This document shows, in pieces, positions 28,483-36,729 of a stretch of DNA of 64,000 nucleotides. This stretch comes from CAZJLN01 sp964540765 (GTDB lineage Bacteria; Chloroflexota; Anaerolineae; Anaerolineales; Anaerolineaceae): positions 1 to 64,000 of the forward strand of contig CAZINW010000002.1 in the NCBI GenBank assembly GCA_964540765.1. The letters are read 5' to 3'. The notes under the pieces are model-generated. The model searched no databases. It was not told where the DNA came from and saw only the letters and a list, made by a program, of their open reading frames with translations. Position numbers and translations under genes: made by a program. Each line of letters opens with the position of its first letter. Positions within the stretch are counted from its first letter, which is position 1.

Positions 28483-28505
28483 TGATATATCAATTATATA
28501 TCAAT
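28483..28505. promoter_or_regulatory. Paired TGATATATCA operator-like sites before dppB
   Basis: A perfect TGATATATCA palindrome (28483-28492) is followed at once by TTATATATCAA (28495-28505). The pair spans the predicted start site of the minus-strand promoter just upstream, which is a good position for a repressor. Confidence 0.55.
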
Positions 28506-28508
28506 AAA

Positions 28509-28537
28509 ATAATATACTTAATTGTAAAAGTTGTCAA
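28509..28537 (-). promoter_or_regulatory. Promoter of the dpp-type importer operon
   Basis: On the minus strand TTGACA (28537-28532) and TATTAT (28514-28509) are separated by 17 bases. Transcription should begin near 28502, inside the TGATATATCA operator pair. Confidence 0.75.
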
Positions 28538-28794
28538 GGGTTTATATAGAGATTGTTATGATTATGTTAACGGTAAAAGAATCTCCTATTGCGTTGAGCA
28601 GAAATGTCGCCATTAATGTATAAATTTCATGGTGGTAATTGAGACCCTTTTGCCATAGGTGATTAGCGTGGCAGGCTATTGAATTTTTCTCACTTTTTTA
28701 AGGCAAGGTTACTCAGATTGCAGGGCATAAAATGAGCCTATATTGCTTTATGATGGAGAAATCTAGTCCTTCATTTTTGCAGACATGATATATA
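28538..28794. other. AT-rich divergent intergenic region
   Basis: Strongly AT-rich segment between the importer promoter and the operator of the plus-strand VOC operon. I see no gene in it. A 64-codon plus-strand ORF at 28422-28616 covers the promoter and lacks a ribosome-binding site. Confidence 0.4.
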
Positions 28795-28808
28795 ATTGAT
28801 ATATCAAT
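28795..28808. promoter_or_regulatory. ATTGATATATCAAT palindrome
   Basis: A perfect 14-base palindrome, with another TGATATAT copy just before it (28786-28793). It overlaps the likely -35 of the VOC operon and contains the same TGATATATCA core as the site before dppB. Confidence 0.55.
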
Positions 28809-28824
28809 ACTATGGATATACAAA
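28796..28824 (+). promoter_or_regulatory. Possible promoter of the VOC/racemase operon
   Basis: TTGATA (28796-28801) and TACAAA (28819-28824) are 17 bases apart, about 30 bases before the first gene. The -10 is weak. Confidence 0.35.
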
Positions 28825-28855
28825 GTTGTCATTCTTTTTATTGGAGGAACCTTAA

Positions 28856-29269
28856 ATGAAGCTTAATCATCTCGGTTTTGCCGCACGCAATATGACTAAT
28901 GCAGTCAATACATTTCTTGATCTTGGTTATAAACCAATGTATGAATCAATCAAACATCATGAGCCAAAAAACATGTTCGTGATGCGGGTACGCCTAAATG
29001 ATACCATTGTGGAGATTATGAGCCCTGCTGATACCTCAAAACCCAGCTTTCTCGATGATGCTCTTGGCATCTCCACAGCGCCTTTCGTTCTTCACCACCT
29101 TTGTTATGATGTTGAAGACATTCATAAAACTTACAATGATTTATTGGCCACTGGTGAGTACACTGTATTTGAACCAATCAGTAAAGGTGTTTTCCAAAAC
29201 AATTTGATTTGTTTTCTGCGCCATGAGATCATTGGTTATATCGAATTTTTTGAATGGCCTAAGGATTAG
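28856..29269 (+). CDS. VOC/glyoxalase-superfamily protein
   Basis: A 137-residue vicinal-oxygen-chelate fold protein. It opens MKLNHLGFAARNM with a metal-type histidine, has VEIMSPAD at the end of the first module, LHHLCYDVEDI at the start of the second and the late acidic residue in IGYIEFFEW. The layout recalls methylmalonyl-CoA epimerase-like members. GGAGG precedes the ATG. It is the first of three plus-strand genes, AT-richer than most genes around it. Epimerase, isomerase or dioxygenase activity are all possible. Confidence 0.82.
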   Translation: MKLNHLGFAARNMTNAVNTFLDLGYKPMYESIKHHEPKNMFVMRVRLNDTIVEIMSPADTSKPSFLDDALGISTAPFVLHHLCYDVEDIHKTYNDLLATGEYTVFEPISKGVFQNNLICFLRHEIIGYIEFFEWPKD

Positions 29270-29273
29270 TCTA

Positions 29274-29960
29274 ATGGATCGTCTCAAAGTTGGTTTCATT
29301 CATACTACCCCAGCCACAATCTCAATGGTAGAAACTGGTATGGTTAAATACTTGCCGGGTGTGGAGTATCTTCACATTTATGACAGCAGAGTAAAAGTCG
29401 ATAACTTCGCTTCCCCGATAGGCACAACACCGAAGTGCAACCTTTTACGATATGCTGAATTTGGTTCGAAACTAGAACAGGCTGGATGTGGCGTGATTGT
29501 TTCCTGTTGCAGCCTTATGCCACGAGCAACAGCTTATGCAAAAATTGTGATAAATGTGCCTTTCATTCAGTTGGACTCTGTTATTCTGGATATGGTTGCA
29601 GCCAATTATCTCCAAATTGGAGTGATAAAGACTACAGAATATGTAGTCCCGTATGTAACAGAAGAGCTTGAAACTCGGGCGACAAAATTAAAGAAAAATA
29701 TAAATTTGATATTTAGCGGTGATTCCGAAGCCTTAACACTGTTTAACAACGGTGATTATGAATCTCATGACAAGATTGTGATTAACGAAATGAGGAAATT
29801 TGAGAAAATCGGGGTCGATTGTATTCTAATGAGTCAAATCCCCTTTGCTCTAATGGAAAATAAAATACACGCTCTACCTTGGAGCATCCCTGTTCTTTAT
29901 GCAGGCGAACCTGCATATAAGCACATTTCCAGACTATTAACCAGAGGAAATGAAATATGA
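29274..29960 (+). CDS. Asp/Glu racemase superfamily protein
   Basis: A 228-residue protein resembling the Asp/Glu/hydantoin racemase and maleate-isomerase/arylmalonate decarboxylase superfamily. The N-terminal IGFIHTTPAT-like segment reads VGFIHTTPATISMVE. A first-half cysteine lies in GVIVSCCSLMPRA, and the second-half nucleophile site reads DCILMSQIPFALM, with Ser where these enzymes usually have Cys. The ATG at 29274 has AAGGA eight bases upstream, ruling out the 17-codon longer frame that overlaps the VOC gene. It could racemise or isomerise a small acid. Confidence 0.72.
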   Translation: MDRLKVGFIHTTPATISMVETGMVKYLPGVEYLHIYDSRVKVDNFASPIGTTPKCNLLRYAEFGSKLEQAGCGVIVSCCSLMPRATAYAKIVINVPFIQLDSVILDMVAANYLQIGVIKTTEYVVPYVTEELETRATKLKKNINLIFSGDSEALTLFNNGDYESHDKIVINEMRKFEKIGVDCILMSQIPFALMENKIHALPWSIPVLYAGEPAYKHISRLLTRGNEI

Positions 29961-30589
29961 GTATTGAAAGTTTGAATTTCGCAGGACCTTTCTTCTCAGT
30001 CAATTATCTTAAGTCTGAAAAAGAATTCACAATAAGTGGCAAGTCTATTGCTCTTAACCTATCTCAAACACCTTTAATGATCAATGGGCTCCCTTTAGGT
30101 TTTTTTCAATCCACCATATTGATGAACACGCAAATCTTTAATATTGAACGATGCATATTGATAGGGGACATTGAAGCTCATTCCAATCAGGATAAATTGT
30201 TTGAGCTAATCAAAAATAATTGGACATTAGCTTACGATGCTACTCATGAGGATAGACATAAAGGTATTGCACTTTGGCGTTCGACTAAGATTCATTTAAA
30301 TGATGTTGCCATAAATATGTGTTACGCTGATAGCATCCCACTTAATGTTGGTCTACACAAAACTCATTGGGGAGGACCTCCGATTAAAGAAGTCCATACT
30401 CAGATCGTTGGCATCGGGAAAATGCAACAGTTTTATGAACAAAATCTAAATACTCTTTACAGGGAGGAGCTAATGGCACCTGGATGTAGCCATATTCCAA
30501 TGTTCGATAATCAATGTCAATATCCCTGGCATCAGTATGAAACAGTTACAAAAGGGGTTTTCATGGCGACTGAGATGCTGGTAATGTAA
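29957..30589 (+). CDS. Unrecognised protein, translationally coupled
   Basis: A 210-residue protein I do not recognise. Its ATG overlaps the upstream racemase-like stop by four bases (ATGA), which is strong support for a real gene. The C-terminal half is rich in histidine and aromatic residues (GLHKTHWGGPPIKEVHTQ, then APGCSHIPMFDNQ and YPWHQYETVTKG), which could form a cupin-like metal site, but the fold is not assured. No signal peptide or membrane segment is seen. Codon use is AT-rich like the two genes before it. A role in the same pathway is inferred from coupling only. Confidence 0.8.
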   Translation: MSIESLNFAGPFFSVNYLKSEKEFTISGKSIALNLSQTPLMINGLPLGFFQSTILMNTQIFNIERCILIGDIEAHSNQDKLFELIKNNWTLAYDATHEDRHKGIALWRSTKIHLNDVAINMCYADSIPLNVGLHKTHWGGPPIKEVHTQIVGIGKMQQFYEQNLNTLYREELMAPGCSHIPMFDNQCQYPWHQYETVTKGVFMATEMLVM

Positions 30590-30803
30590 AAAAACGCATG
30601 CCCCCATCTTTTGTCTAGATTCAAATCCATTGATTTATTTTCCCTTAATGATTGACTGTTTTATCTGGGGTCCGCAGCTGTTGGTAATAGCTAAATTTGT
30701 CTATTTATGATTGGTAAAGTATTAGGGAGTTTGAAAAAACAGTTCACTTTTGAAGTGCTATCGTTTCACTTTTAAAATTCTGCTGACAGCTGACATTTGA
30801 TGG

Positions 30804-30832
30804 TTGACATTCCTGTCCCTTTCCCATAAACT
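30804..30832 (+). promoter_or_regulatory. Promoter of comM, placing the start site at the ATG
   Basis: A perfect TTGACA (30804-30809) and TAAACT (30827-30832) are separated by 17 bases. Six bases later comes the comM ATG at 30839, so transcription should start at or next to the A of the ATG and give a leaderless mRNA. Confidence 0.75.
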
Positions 30833-30838
30833 TAGGAC

Positions 30839-32362
30839 ATGCTTGCACGCGTCAATTCCTGCGCTGTTATTGGTTTGGATGGCGTCATTGTTGAAGTCGA
30901 AGTAGATTTTGGTCAGGGTCTGCCCCATATGGCCATTGTAGGTCTGCCGGATGCTGCTGTGCAGGAAAGCCGCGAGCGCGTTTTTTCGGCGATCAAGAAC
31001 GCTGGTCTGTATTACCCCCGCAAGCCCATCACTGTAAATCTTGCACCAGCCTCCGTGCGCAAGGAAGGGCCGATTTACGATCTGCCAATCGCCTTGGGGG
31101 TTCTCATTGCCACCGATCAACTTCAGCAGGAACAACTTGAAAGCTCACTGGTGATTGGCGAGTTATCCCTGGATGGCACGGTACGGCATGTACGCGGGGT
31201 ATTGCCAATGGCTGCGCTGGCACGTTCGCAGGACTATAAACGGGTTTTTGTGCCTGAAGAGGATGCCTCAGAGGCGGCGCTCATCCCCGGTCTGGAAGTC
31301 ATTCCGGTGACTTCACTGGCTGCCCTGTATGCCCATTTAAATGGGGATGATCCCATTGCGCCTGTTAAGCCTGTCAAATTGGACGAGGCGATCACCGTGC
31401 AGGTACAGACGGATTTTGCAGAGATTAAAGGGCAGGAGCACGTCAAGCGTGCATTGGAAGTGGCGGCAGCAGGAGGACATAATTGCCTGATGGTCGGTCC
31501 GCCAGGGGCTGGGAAGACGCTTCTGGCAAGAGCTCTGCCTTCCATTTTGCCAAACCTGACCATTGACGAAGCTCTGGATGTCACGCGTATCTACTCGGTA
31601 TCTGACATGCTTCCTTCGGATGTACCACTTATCAGGACGCGACCCTTCCGCTCACCGCATCATACCATCAGCCATGCAGGCTTGGTGGGTGGGGGCAACC
31701 AGCCGCATCCAGGCGAGATCTCACTGGCCCACCGCGGTGTTCTTTTCCTGGACGAGCTGCCTGAGTTCAGTTCACGCGTGCTGGATGTCATGCGCCAGCC
31801 CATGGAAGATAAAGTGGTTACGATCAGCCGTGCGAGCGGTTCGCTCACTTTCCCTGCCAACTTCATGCTGGTGGCAGCCATGAATCCCTGCCCTTGTGGT
31901 TATTATGGTGACAATTTGAGAGCTTGCACCTGCTCCTCTTCCATGGTTTCCAACTACCAGAAGCGTATCTCTGGTCCTTTGATGGATCGCATAGACATTC
32001 ATATGCAGGTACCCCGCGTGGACTATCAAAAATTGAGCAGCGCCCGCCAGGGTGAGCCTTCCGCAGTGATTCAGGCACGAGTGGAAGCAGCCCGTCAGCG
32101 CCAACTTGCTCGCTTCAGCGGTAATGGGTTGGTCTGCAATGCGGATATGAGCCCAACTCAGTTGCGCCAATATTGTGAACTGGATGAACCCTGCCAGTCA
32201 TTGATGCGTGTTGCCATGAAGCAGCTTCAGCTTTCCGCAAGGGGATATCACCGCGTGCTCAAACTGGCACGCACGATTGCAGACCTGGCGGGTATGGACA
32301 TGATCTCACAGACACACCTGGCAGAAGCCCTGCAGTATCGCCCCAAAGAATTTGATATGTAA
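30839..32362 (+). CDS. comM: ComM/YifB-family AAA ATPase
   Basis: A 507-residue Mg-chelatase-like AAA+ protein. The N-terminal ChlI-type domain (about 1-170) begins LARVNSCAVIGLDG. Walker A is GPPGAGKTLLARALPS (about 222-237), Walker B is GVLFLDELPEF, and cysteines lie in NPCPCGYYGD and RACTCSSS. The C-terminal domain ends SARGYHRVLKLARTIADL. ComM is a helicase that promotes branch migration during natural transformation in Vibrio; in many bacteria its role is unproven. The start is a bare ATG without a ribosome-binding site but directly downstream of a consensus promoter. Confidence 0.95.
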   Translation: MLARVNSCAVIGLDGVIVEVEVDFGQGLPHMAIVGLPDAAVQESRERVFSAIKNAGLYYPRKPITVNLAPASVRKEGPIYDLPIALGVLIATDQLQQEQLESSLVIGELSLDGTVRHVRGVLPMAALARSQDYKRVFVPEEDASEAALIPGLEVIPVTSLAALYAHLNGDDPIAPVKPVKLDEAITVQVQTDFAEIKGQEHVKRALEVAAAGGHNCLMVGPPGAGKTLLARALPSILPNLTIDEALDVTRIYSVSDMLPSDVPLIRTRPFRSPHHTISHAGLVGGGNQPHPGEISLAHRGVLFLDELPEFSSRVLDVMRQPMEDKVVTISRASGSLTFPANFMLVAAMNPCPCGYYGDNLRACTCSSSMVSNYQKRISGPLMDRIDIHMQVPRVDYQKLSSARQGEPSAVIQARVEAARQRQLARFSGNGLVCNADMSPTQLRQYCELDEPCQSLMRVAMKQLQLSARGYHRVLKLARTIADLAGMDMISQTHLAEALQYRPKEFDM

Positions 32363-32412
32363 AGACCGGCAGTATTCACTGCTGGCTGCCATTTACTTTT
32401 ATAAGATTACCG

Positions 32413-32437
32413 AGCTGCTTATTGCAGGCTGTTTTTT
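32413..32437 (+). terminator. Possible terminator of comM
   Basis: A six-pair stem with one bulge (AGCTGC and GCAGGCT) followed by TTTTTT, overlapping the stop codon of the convergent gene. Another short stem lies at 32366-32385 (CCGGCAGT with ACTGCTGG). Both are modest. Confidence 0.35.
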
Positions 32438-33642
32438 GCGCGTGCCTGCCGCAGATTTTTTGCGATCTGGTCAAAATGTGAATGGATATGCAATGGTGAT
32501 TCTAGGCTGACAAACGCCAGGTGCCAGAATACGCTTTTATCCCCGACGACCTCCAGAGGTAAATTGGCGATGAAGGTGCTGGTTTCTTTAAGACTGGCAC
32601 GGAGTAATTCAAGCAGTTGGGGCAGGCTTGGGTAAAGTTCCACGGTTGCCCTGACCCTGGCAATCAAATTCTCAGGCTCTCCTTCAGCCAGAGGCTCGGA
32701 ATTTTGCACCAGGTTGTGGATCCAGAGTTGTTGGTCACGCTCATTGTGAATAAAATGCGCAATGATCTCCTTGATCGACCATTCCTCGCCTGCCGGTTTA
32801 AAGGATGCCTCATCATCTGAAATGATCCTGAGGTAAGCCATCAATTGATCACAGACCTCAGTTTGTTTTTTCGACAGCATTTCTGCCAGTTTTGCTGGCG
32901 TATCCGGCACGTCAGGCATGGCCTGTTGGGAGAGCGTCACCACTTTGCTGAGTTTATCAGCACCCCTGTAAAACGTCACTTTAACCGGGTCACCCGCTTT
33001 AAATTGCATAATGGCATCCGTCAAGCTGTTCCAGGTTGTGGTTGGCATTCCCTCAAAATCCACCAGGATGTCACCAGGTTTCAGACCACCTTTTTCTGCA
33101 CAAAGACCTTCAACGACATCGATGATGCGGATGCCTTGCTGCAGTGGGAAAGGATCATCTTCACCACTGCGTGTATACACAGCAGGAAAAATTCCCAATA
33201 GCGGGCGCTGACTGATACGCAGATCGATGCCGGTTTCAAGCATGGAGACCAGGTTATCCAGGCTGAGCAGCCAGCCTTTTTCGATATCTTGCAGGTTACG
33301 CTCCCATTCTGGGCTGGTCTGCATGCCGGAATGGGTCAGTTTCATGAGGTGTTTTTCTGCGGAGGGGGTGATCTCCACAGTTATGACGGAAGCATGTGGT
33401 TCGTCTTTGCCAAACCAGGTAAAGACCACCTTTTCGTTAGGGTTAAGGATTAGAAAATGTCCGGCAGTGTAGTAACCATTATCCCAGGCAAGGTAAATGC
33501 GACCGTCTTCATTGGCATCAACCGATGAAACCTGGCAAAGCCAATGTCTCAATTTGGTGGCATTTGTAAAAGCCTGGTAGATCTCAAAAGCAGTTGCTGT
33601 GATCTTCTTCTCAAATACCAATGCCTTTTCTGAAACTTCCAT
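32419..33642 (-). CDS. AHSA1/SRPBCC - PDZ - DinB-like fusion protein
   Basis: A 407-residue cytoplasmic protein with three recognisable parts. Residues about 5-138 resemble the AHSA1/activator-of-Hsp90 SRPBCC fold (ITATAFEIYQAFTNATKLRHW). Residues 145-237 form a PDZ domain (VVEGLCAEKGGLKPGDILVD). Residues 255-400 resemble the DinB/YfiT four-helix bundle, with histidines in IAHFIHNERD and LHIHSHFDQI placed as possible metal ligands. GGAG precedes the ATG. Each domain is common but I do not recall this combination. PDZ is usually for binding peptide ends; the hydrophobic pocket of SRPBCC and the metal site of DinB suggest small-molecule or thiol chemistry, not established here. Confidence 0.85.
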   Translation of the reverse strand: MEVSEKALVFEKKITATAFEIYQAFTNATKLRHWLCQVSSVDANEDGRIYLAWDNGYYTAGHFLILNPNEKVVFTWFGKDEPHASVITVEITPSAEKHLMKLTHSGMQTSPEWERNLQDIEKGWLLSLDNLVSMLETGIDLRISQRPLLGIFPAVYTRSGEDDPFPLQQGIRIIDVVEGLCAEKGGLKPGDILVDFEGMPTTTWNSLTDAIMQFKAGDPVKVTFYRGADKLSKVVTLSQQAMPDVPDTPAKLAEMLSKKQTEVCDQLMAYLRIISDDEASFKPAGEEWSIKEIIAHFIHNERDQQLWIHNLVQNSEPLAEGEPENLIARVRATVELYPSLPQLLELLRASLKETSTFIANLPLEVVGDKSVFWHLAFVSLESPLHIHSHFDQIAKNLRQARAKNSLQ

Positions 33643-33782
33643 TTTAATCTCCTCAGATCAAGCTATATCTCATTATACATTATCCAAAATTCGGAGAATT
33701 GATCATTATTTAATTCGTCACCACCTTAATTATACTGATATTGAGCCCGCATTGCACAAACTGGTGTATCAATCAGTTGTCG

Positions 33783-33788
33783 TATAAT
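33783..33788 (+). promoter_or_regulatory. -10 element giving a possible leaderless start
   Basis: A perfect TATAAT lies seven bases before the ATG at 33796 and overlaps the upstream candidate ATG at 33787. The start site would therefore fall at about 33795-33796. No strong -35 is seen at 16-18 bases. Confidence 0.45.
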
Positions 33789-33795
33789 GAAGCCC

Positions 33796-36675
33796 ATGGC
33801 AAAAATGGTTTCTGGCATTAAACAGCGCTGGTTGATACAGGATCTGATTGGGAAGGGAGATGCAGGCGAAGTTGTAAGCGTTCAATCTGAAGGGGATGGT
33901 TTGAATGCTGTCATGAAAAGGCCTGTTCAAAATGCAACAGGCGGGACCATTATGCGGCAGGCAGTTCAAATCGAGAATGAAAGCCGGATATTGGCCAGGC
34001 TGGATGGGCTTCAGCTTAAACAGGGTGATTTAACTATCGCCACACCGCGCTTGCTGGATACCAGCATTAAAGGAACGTCCAACACCACTGCGTTTTTCAT
34101 GGTGAGCCAGCAGATGGTGGGTAAGGCACTCTCAGTGATCATCAAAGAGGCGCATAAAGAGGGCAGCACCATTCCCCACCTATTGATCCTCAGCATCCTA
34201 TCTGCACTATTTACCATGCTGAAAGAGGTCCACCGGAGGGGTGTTCTGTGGAACGACGTAAAAACAGAGCATATCTATTGGAATGAGGCTGGCAAAACCA
34301 TCTCCTGTATTGACTGGGGCAATGGATTACTCATGGATGAGGCCAATGCGTTGAATGGCATCCGTCCTTCATATATGGAAGATTATCGTCAGTTGGTGGC
34401 AGAGATGACCAGCTTTCTTTCAGCCTTTGCGCCTGATCTCTTGGATGATTTAAACTGGCCTCTCAACCAGGTCAATGAAGTGGATGAACGTGAGGTTGAT
34501 CTGCTTGGCATAAGACTGAAGTATTCACGGGAATATCTGGCAGCACGCATCGTCGAAAAAAGGGGTTTGATCAATCATTATTTACAGGGGTTGAATGATC
34601 TTGATAGCCTGCATGAATTGCTGACGCTGGTGACTTCGCTGGAAAAATCAAGCGAAACTGTTCAATATTCAGCGATCGACCATGCTGCAAAGGATCTGCT
34701 TTTCCACTTTGCCAAAACGGGTGATTACGCTTCCTGCCAGGAGGTTGTGCAGCTGCTGATTGAATACAAAACATCTGCATCGAATTTCTCTTGGGCGCTG
34801 TTGCGCGAAATTCTAGAGGTACTGCCTTTGGAAGATAACGCATTAGTGGAAATCTGTGAGCTGATTTTTCAGGAAAAATGGGATGATACCTTATGGCAAA
34901 TCTATCAATATTCCGGTAAATCCTCTGAAAAAATCAGGCTGGATGAATTAACATTAATGATCCGGCAGAAAGCATTGCCTGGAGCGATCAATGGTGCATT
35001 GCCTATAAAATTATTGAGAGAACTGGTTGATGAATTGCACGTTCGCCTGATCCAATTGCGTTTGTCAGAAAATAAGGCTCAAGAGGGGGGTGAACTCGCT
35101 GACCTTTCAGCAAGACTTGATCAGGTCATACGAACCTGGCATTATAGTGACGGTAAGGAGCAATTCGGTGATGATTTATGGGTTCTCAGAGAAATTCTGC
35201 CAGCGCTTGATGCCAGGGGATTTAAAATTCCCCCTGCCCTGGGTACGTTAATTTCTGGCATGCTTTCCATATCCCGTACACTTTACCAGACTTGGCATGC
35301 TGGTGCGCTCAGTGAAAGCAGGCAGGCAATCCGTACGCTGTTTCTTTGGGATCCGGAATTTGACGACCTGAGATCACTGGATCAAAGCCTGGAAAAAACG
35401 GAGAAATGGATCAATCAGCTTTTAGAAGGTCCGTCTATGGGTCAACCCGTATCTGAATTTTTGTCCAGCCTGGTCGAATCAAAACCGGACATCAGCGAGA
35501 GGTTGGGTCTGCCGATTTGGTTAAAGGAACTAACCGAAGCTCTTGCTGAAGTGATTGAAAAAGGCAATCTCTCAAGCCTCAAGGCAATGGCTGTGTCTGA
35601 AGCACTGCCGATGAGCTGGCTAGTTGACCGGGAGGATCTTTTTACCACCTCAAACAAGGTGGAGCAGAGTAATCTTACACAGGAACAGGTTGAGATGCTG
35701 GCCGCATTTCACCAGAGGCTTAAATCAGGCGAAAGTTTGGCGGAGCCCTTATCAAGGATCAAGGTTGACCTGCCCTTGTTTTATCCCTATTACGCGTCAC
35801 TGGTACATTCAACAGAAAGAATCCTGGCTCCCCTGGAGCACAATGTTGGCTTACCCGACCCCAGTCTGGCTCCGCAAGAAGATCAGGCTGCTGTGAAGCA
35901 GTTGGTATCCATGCTGCAGGCAGTGACCGGGTGGCGCAGTTTGATTGAATCTCGGAATTGGGTTGCTGCTGAGGTAAAATTGCGGGATTGGCAGGAATGG
36001 CAGATCCCTGCTGATTGCTACAAAGCCATGGGCAGGTGGCGAAGGCAAATCTTACCGGTAATTGCTGATCTGCGGCAAAAGAGCCGAAAGGCTTCCGCTC
36101 GTATTTCACCTGAACTTGAACAGGAGTTGGGTACCCTTCAGATGGCATCCAAACAAATGCTGGATGCTGCCAACCTTTGGGCTAAGGTAGAAGAGACCGG
36201 CATCAACCTGGTAATGGCTGAAGGGTTATCGGCATGTTTGACGGCAGCAGAGGAGGCATTCTTTAAATTCTGGCAGGGATTGATCAACGATACATCGGCT
36301 GGCACGCGCCTGATCGTCCAATACAATCAAGCTGAGCTTTCAGGAACTTACCATCTGCTGCAGCAATTGGCCAGGCAGGCACGCAAGGTTATCCAAGCAC
36401 TGGAGGTATTATCACGACCAGAGATGGCATTGACGCGCCTTGCACTCAACAGTGCCGGTGACCTGATGTATGCACTTTTAAAGCTTGAAGATGGTTTGAA
36501 TTCTTTTAATCCACAGTCGCTGGTTCGCACATGGCATCAGCAGTATATTGAATTTCTAAAAATTCCCTCTAAATCTGTCATGCAGGTACAGTTGGCAGGT
36601 ATTACTGACAGGCATCCTTTATATGCATGGTTTCACGAGCTTGCACGAGATGAAACTGGTCCTGCCATGATCTGA
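33796..36675 (+). CDS. Large atypical protein-kinase-like protein
   Basis: About 959 residues. The first 280 or so resemble a protein kinase: glycine loop IGKGDAGEVV (19-26), ATP-lysine in NAVMKRP (41), a catalytic-loop equivalent LWNDVKTEHIYW with Asp154 and Lys156, and DWG (Asp173) in place of DFG. The HRD histidine and arginine are not kept. The remaining 680 residues are mainly helical with no family I recognise. No membrane segment is seen. It starts a three-gene set with a second atypical kinase and a TPR membrane protein. Start choice follows the TATAAT at 33783, which overlaps ATG 33787. Confidence 0.8.
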   Translation: MAKMVSGIKQRWLIQDLIGKGDAGEVVSVQSEGDGLNAVMKRPVQNATGGTIMRQAVQIENESRILARLDGLQLKQGDLTIATPRLLDTSIKGTSNTTAFFMVSQQMVGKALSVIIKEAHKEGSTIPHLLILSILSALFTMLKEVHRRGVLWNDVKTEHIYWNEAGKTISCIDWGNGLLMDEANALNGIRPSYMEDYRQLVAEMTSFLSAFAPDLLDDLNWPLNQVNEVDEREVDLLGIRLKYSREYLAARIVEKRGLINHYLQGLNDLDSLHELLTLVTSLEKSSETVQYSAIDHAAKDLLFHFAKTGDYASCQEVVQLLIEYKTSASNFSWALLREILEVLPLEDNALVEICELIFQEKWDDTLWQIYQYSGKSSEKIRLDELTLMIRQKALPGAINGALPIKLLRELVDELHVRLIQLRLSENKAQEGGELADLSARLDQVIRTWHYSDGKEQFGDDLWVLREILPALDARGFKIPPALGTLISGMLSISRTLYQTWHAGALSESRQAIRTLFLWDPEFDDLRSLDQSLEKTEKWINQLLEGPSMGQPVSEFLSSLVESKPDISERLGLPIWLKELTEALAEVIEKGNLSSLKAMAVSEALPMSWLVDREDLFTTSNKVEQSNLTQEQVEMLAAFHQRLKSGESLAEPLSRIKVDLPLFYPYYASLVHSTERILAPLEHNVGLPDPSLAPQEDQAAVKQLVSMLQAVTGWRSLIESRNWVAAEVKLRDWQEWQIPADCYKAMGRWRRQILPVIADLRQKSRKASARISPELEQELGTLQMASKQMLDAANLWAKVEETGINLVMAEGLSACLTAAEEAFFKFWQGLINDTSAGTRLIVQYNQAELSGTYHLLQQLARQARKVIQALEVLSRPEMALTRLALNSAGDLMYALLKLEDGLNSFNPQSLVRTWHQQYIEFLKIPSKSVMQVQLAGITDRHPLYAWFHELARDETGPAMI

Positions 36676-36729
36676 TAAAAGGTGAAGTGGTAAAATACTC
36701 CTCAGAATTTCAATGATTGGAATGACTTT

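Noticed and set aside
28422..28616. 64-codon plus-strand ORF in the divergent region
   Set aside because: It covers a minus-strand promoter and its operators, and lacks a ribosome-binding site.
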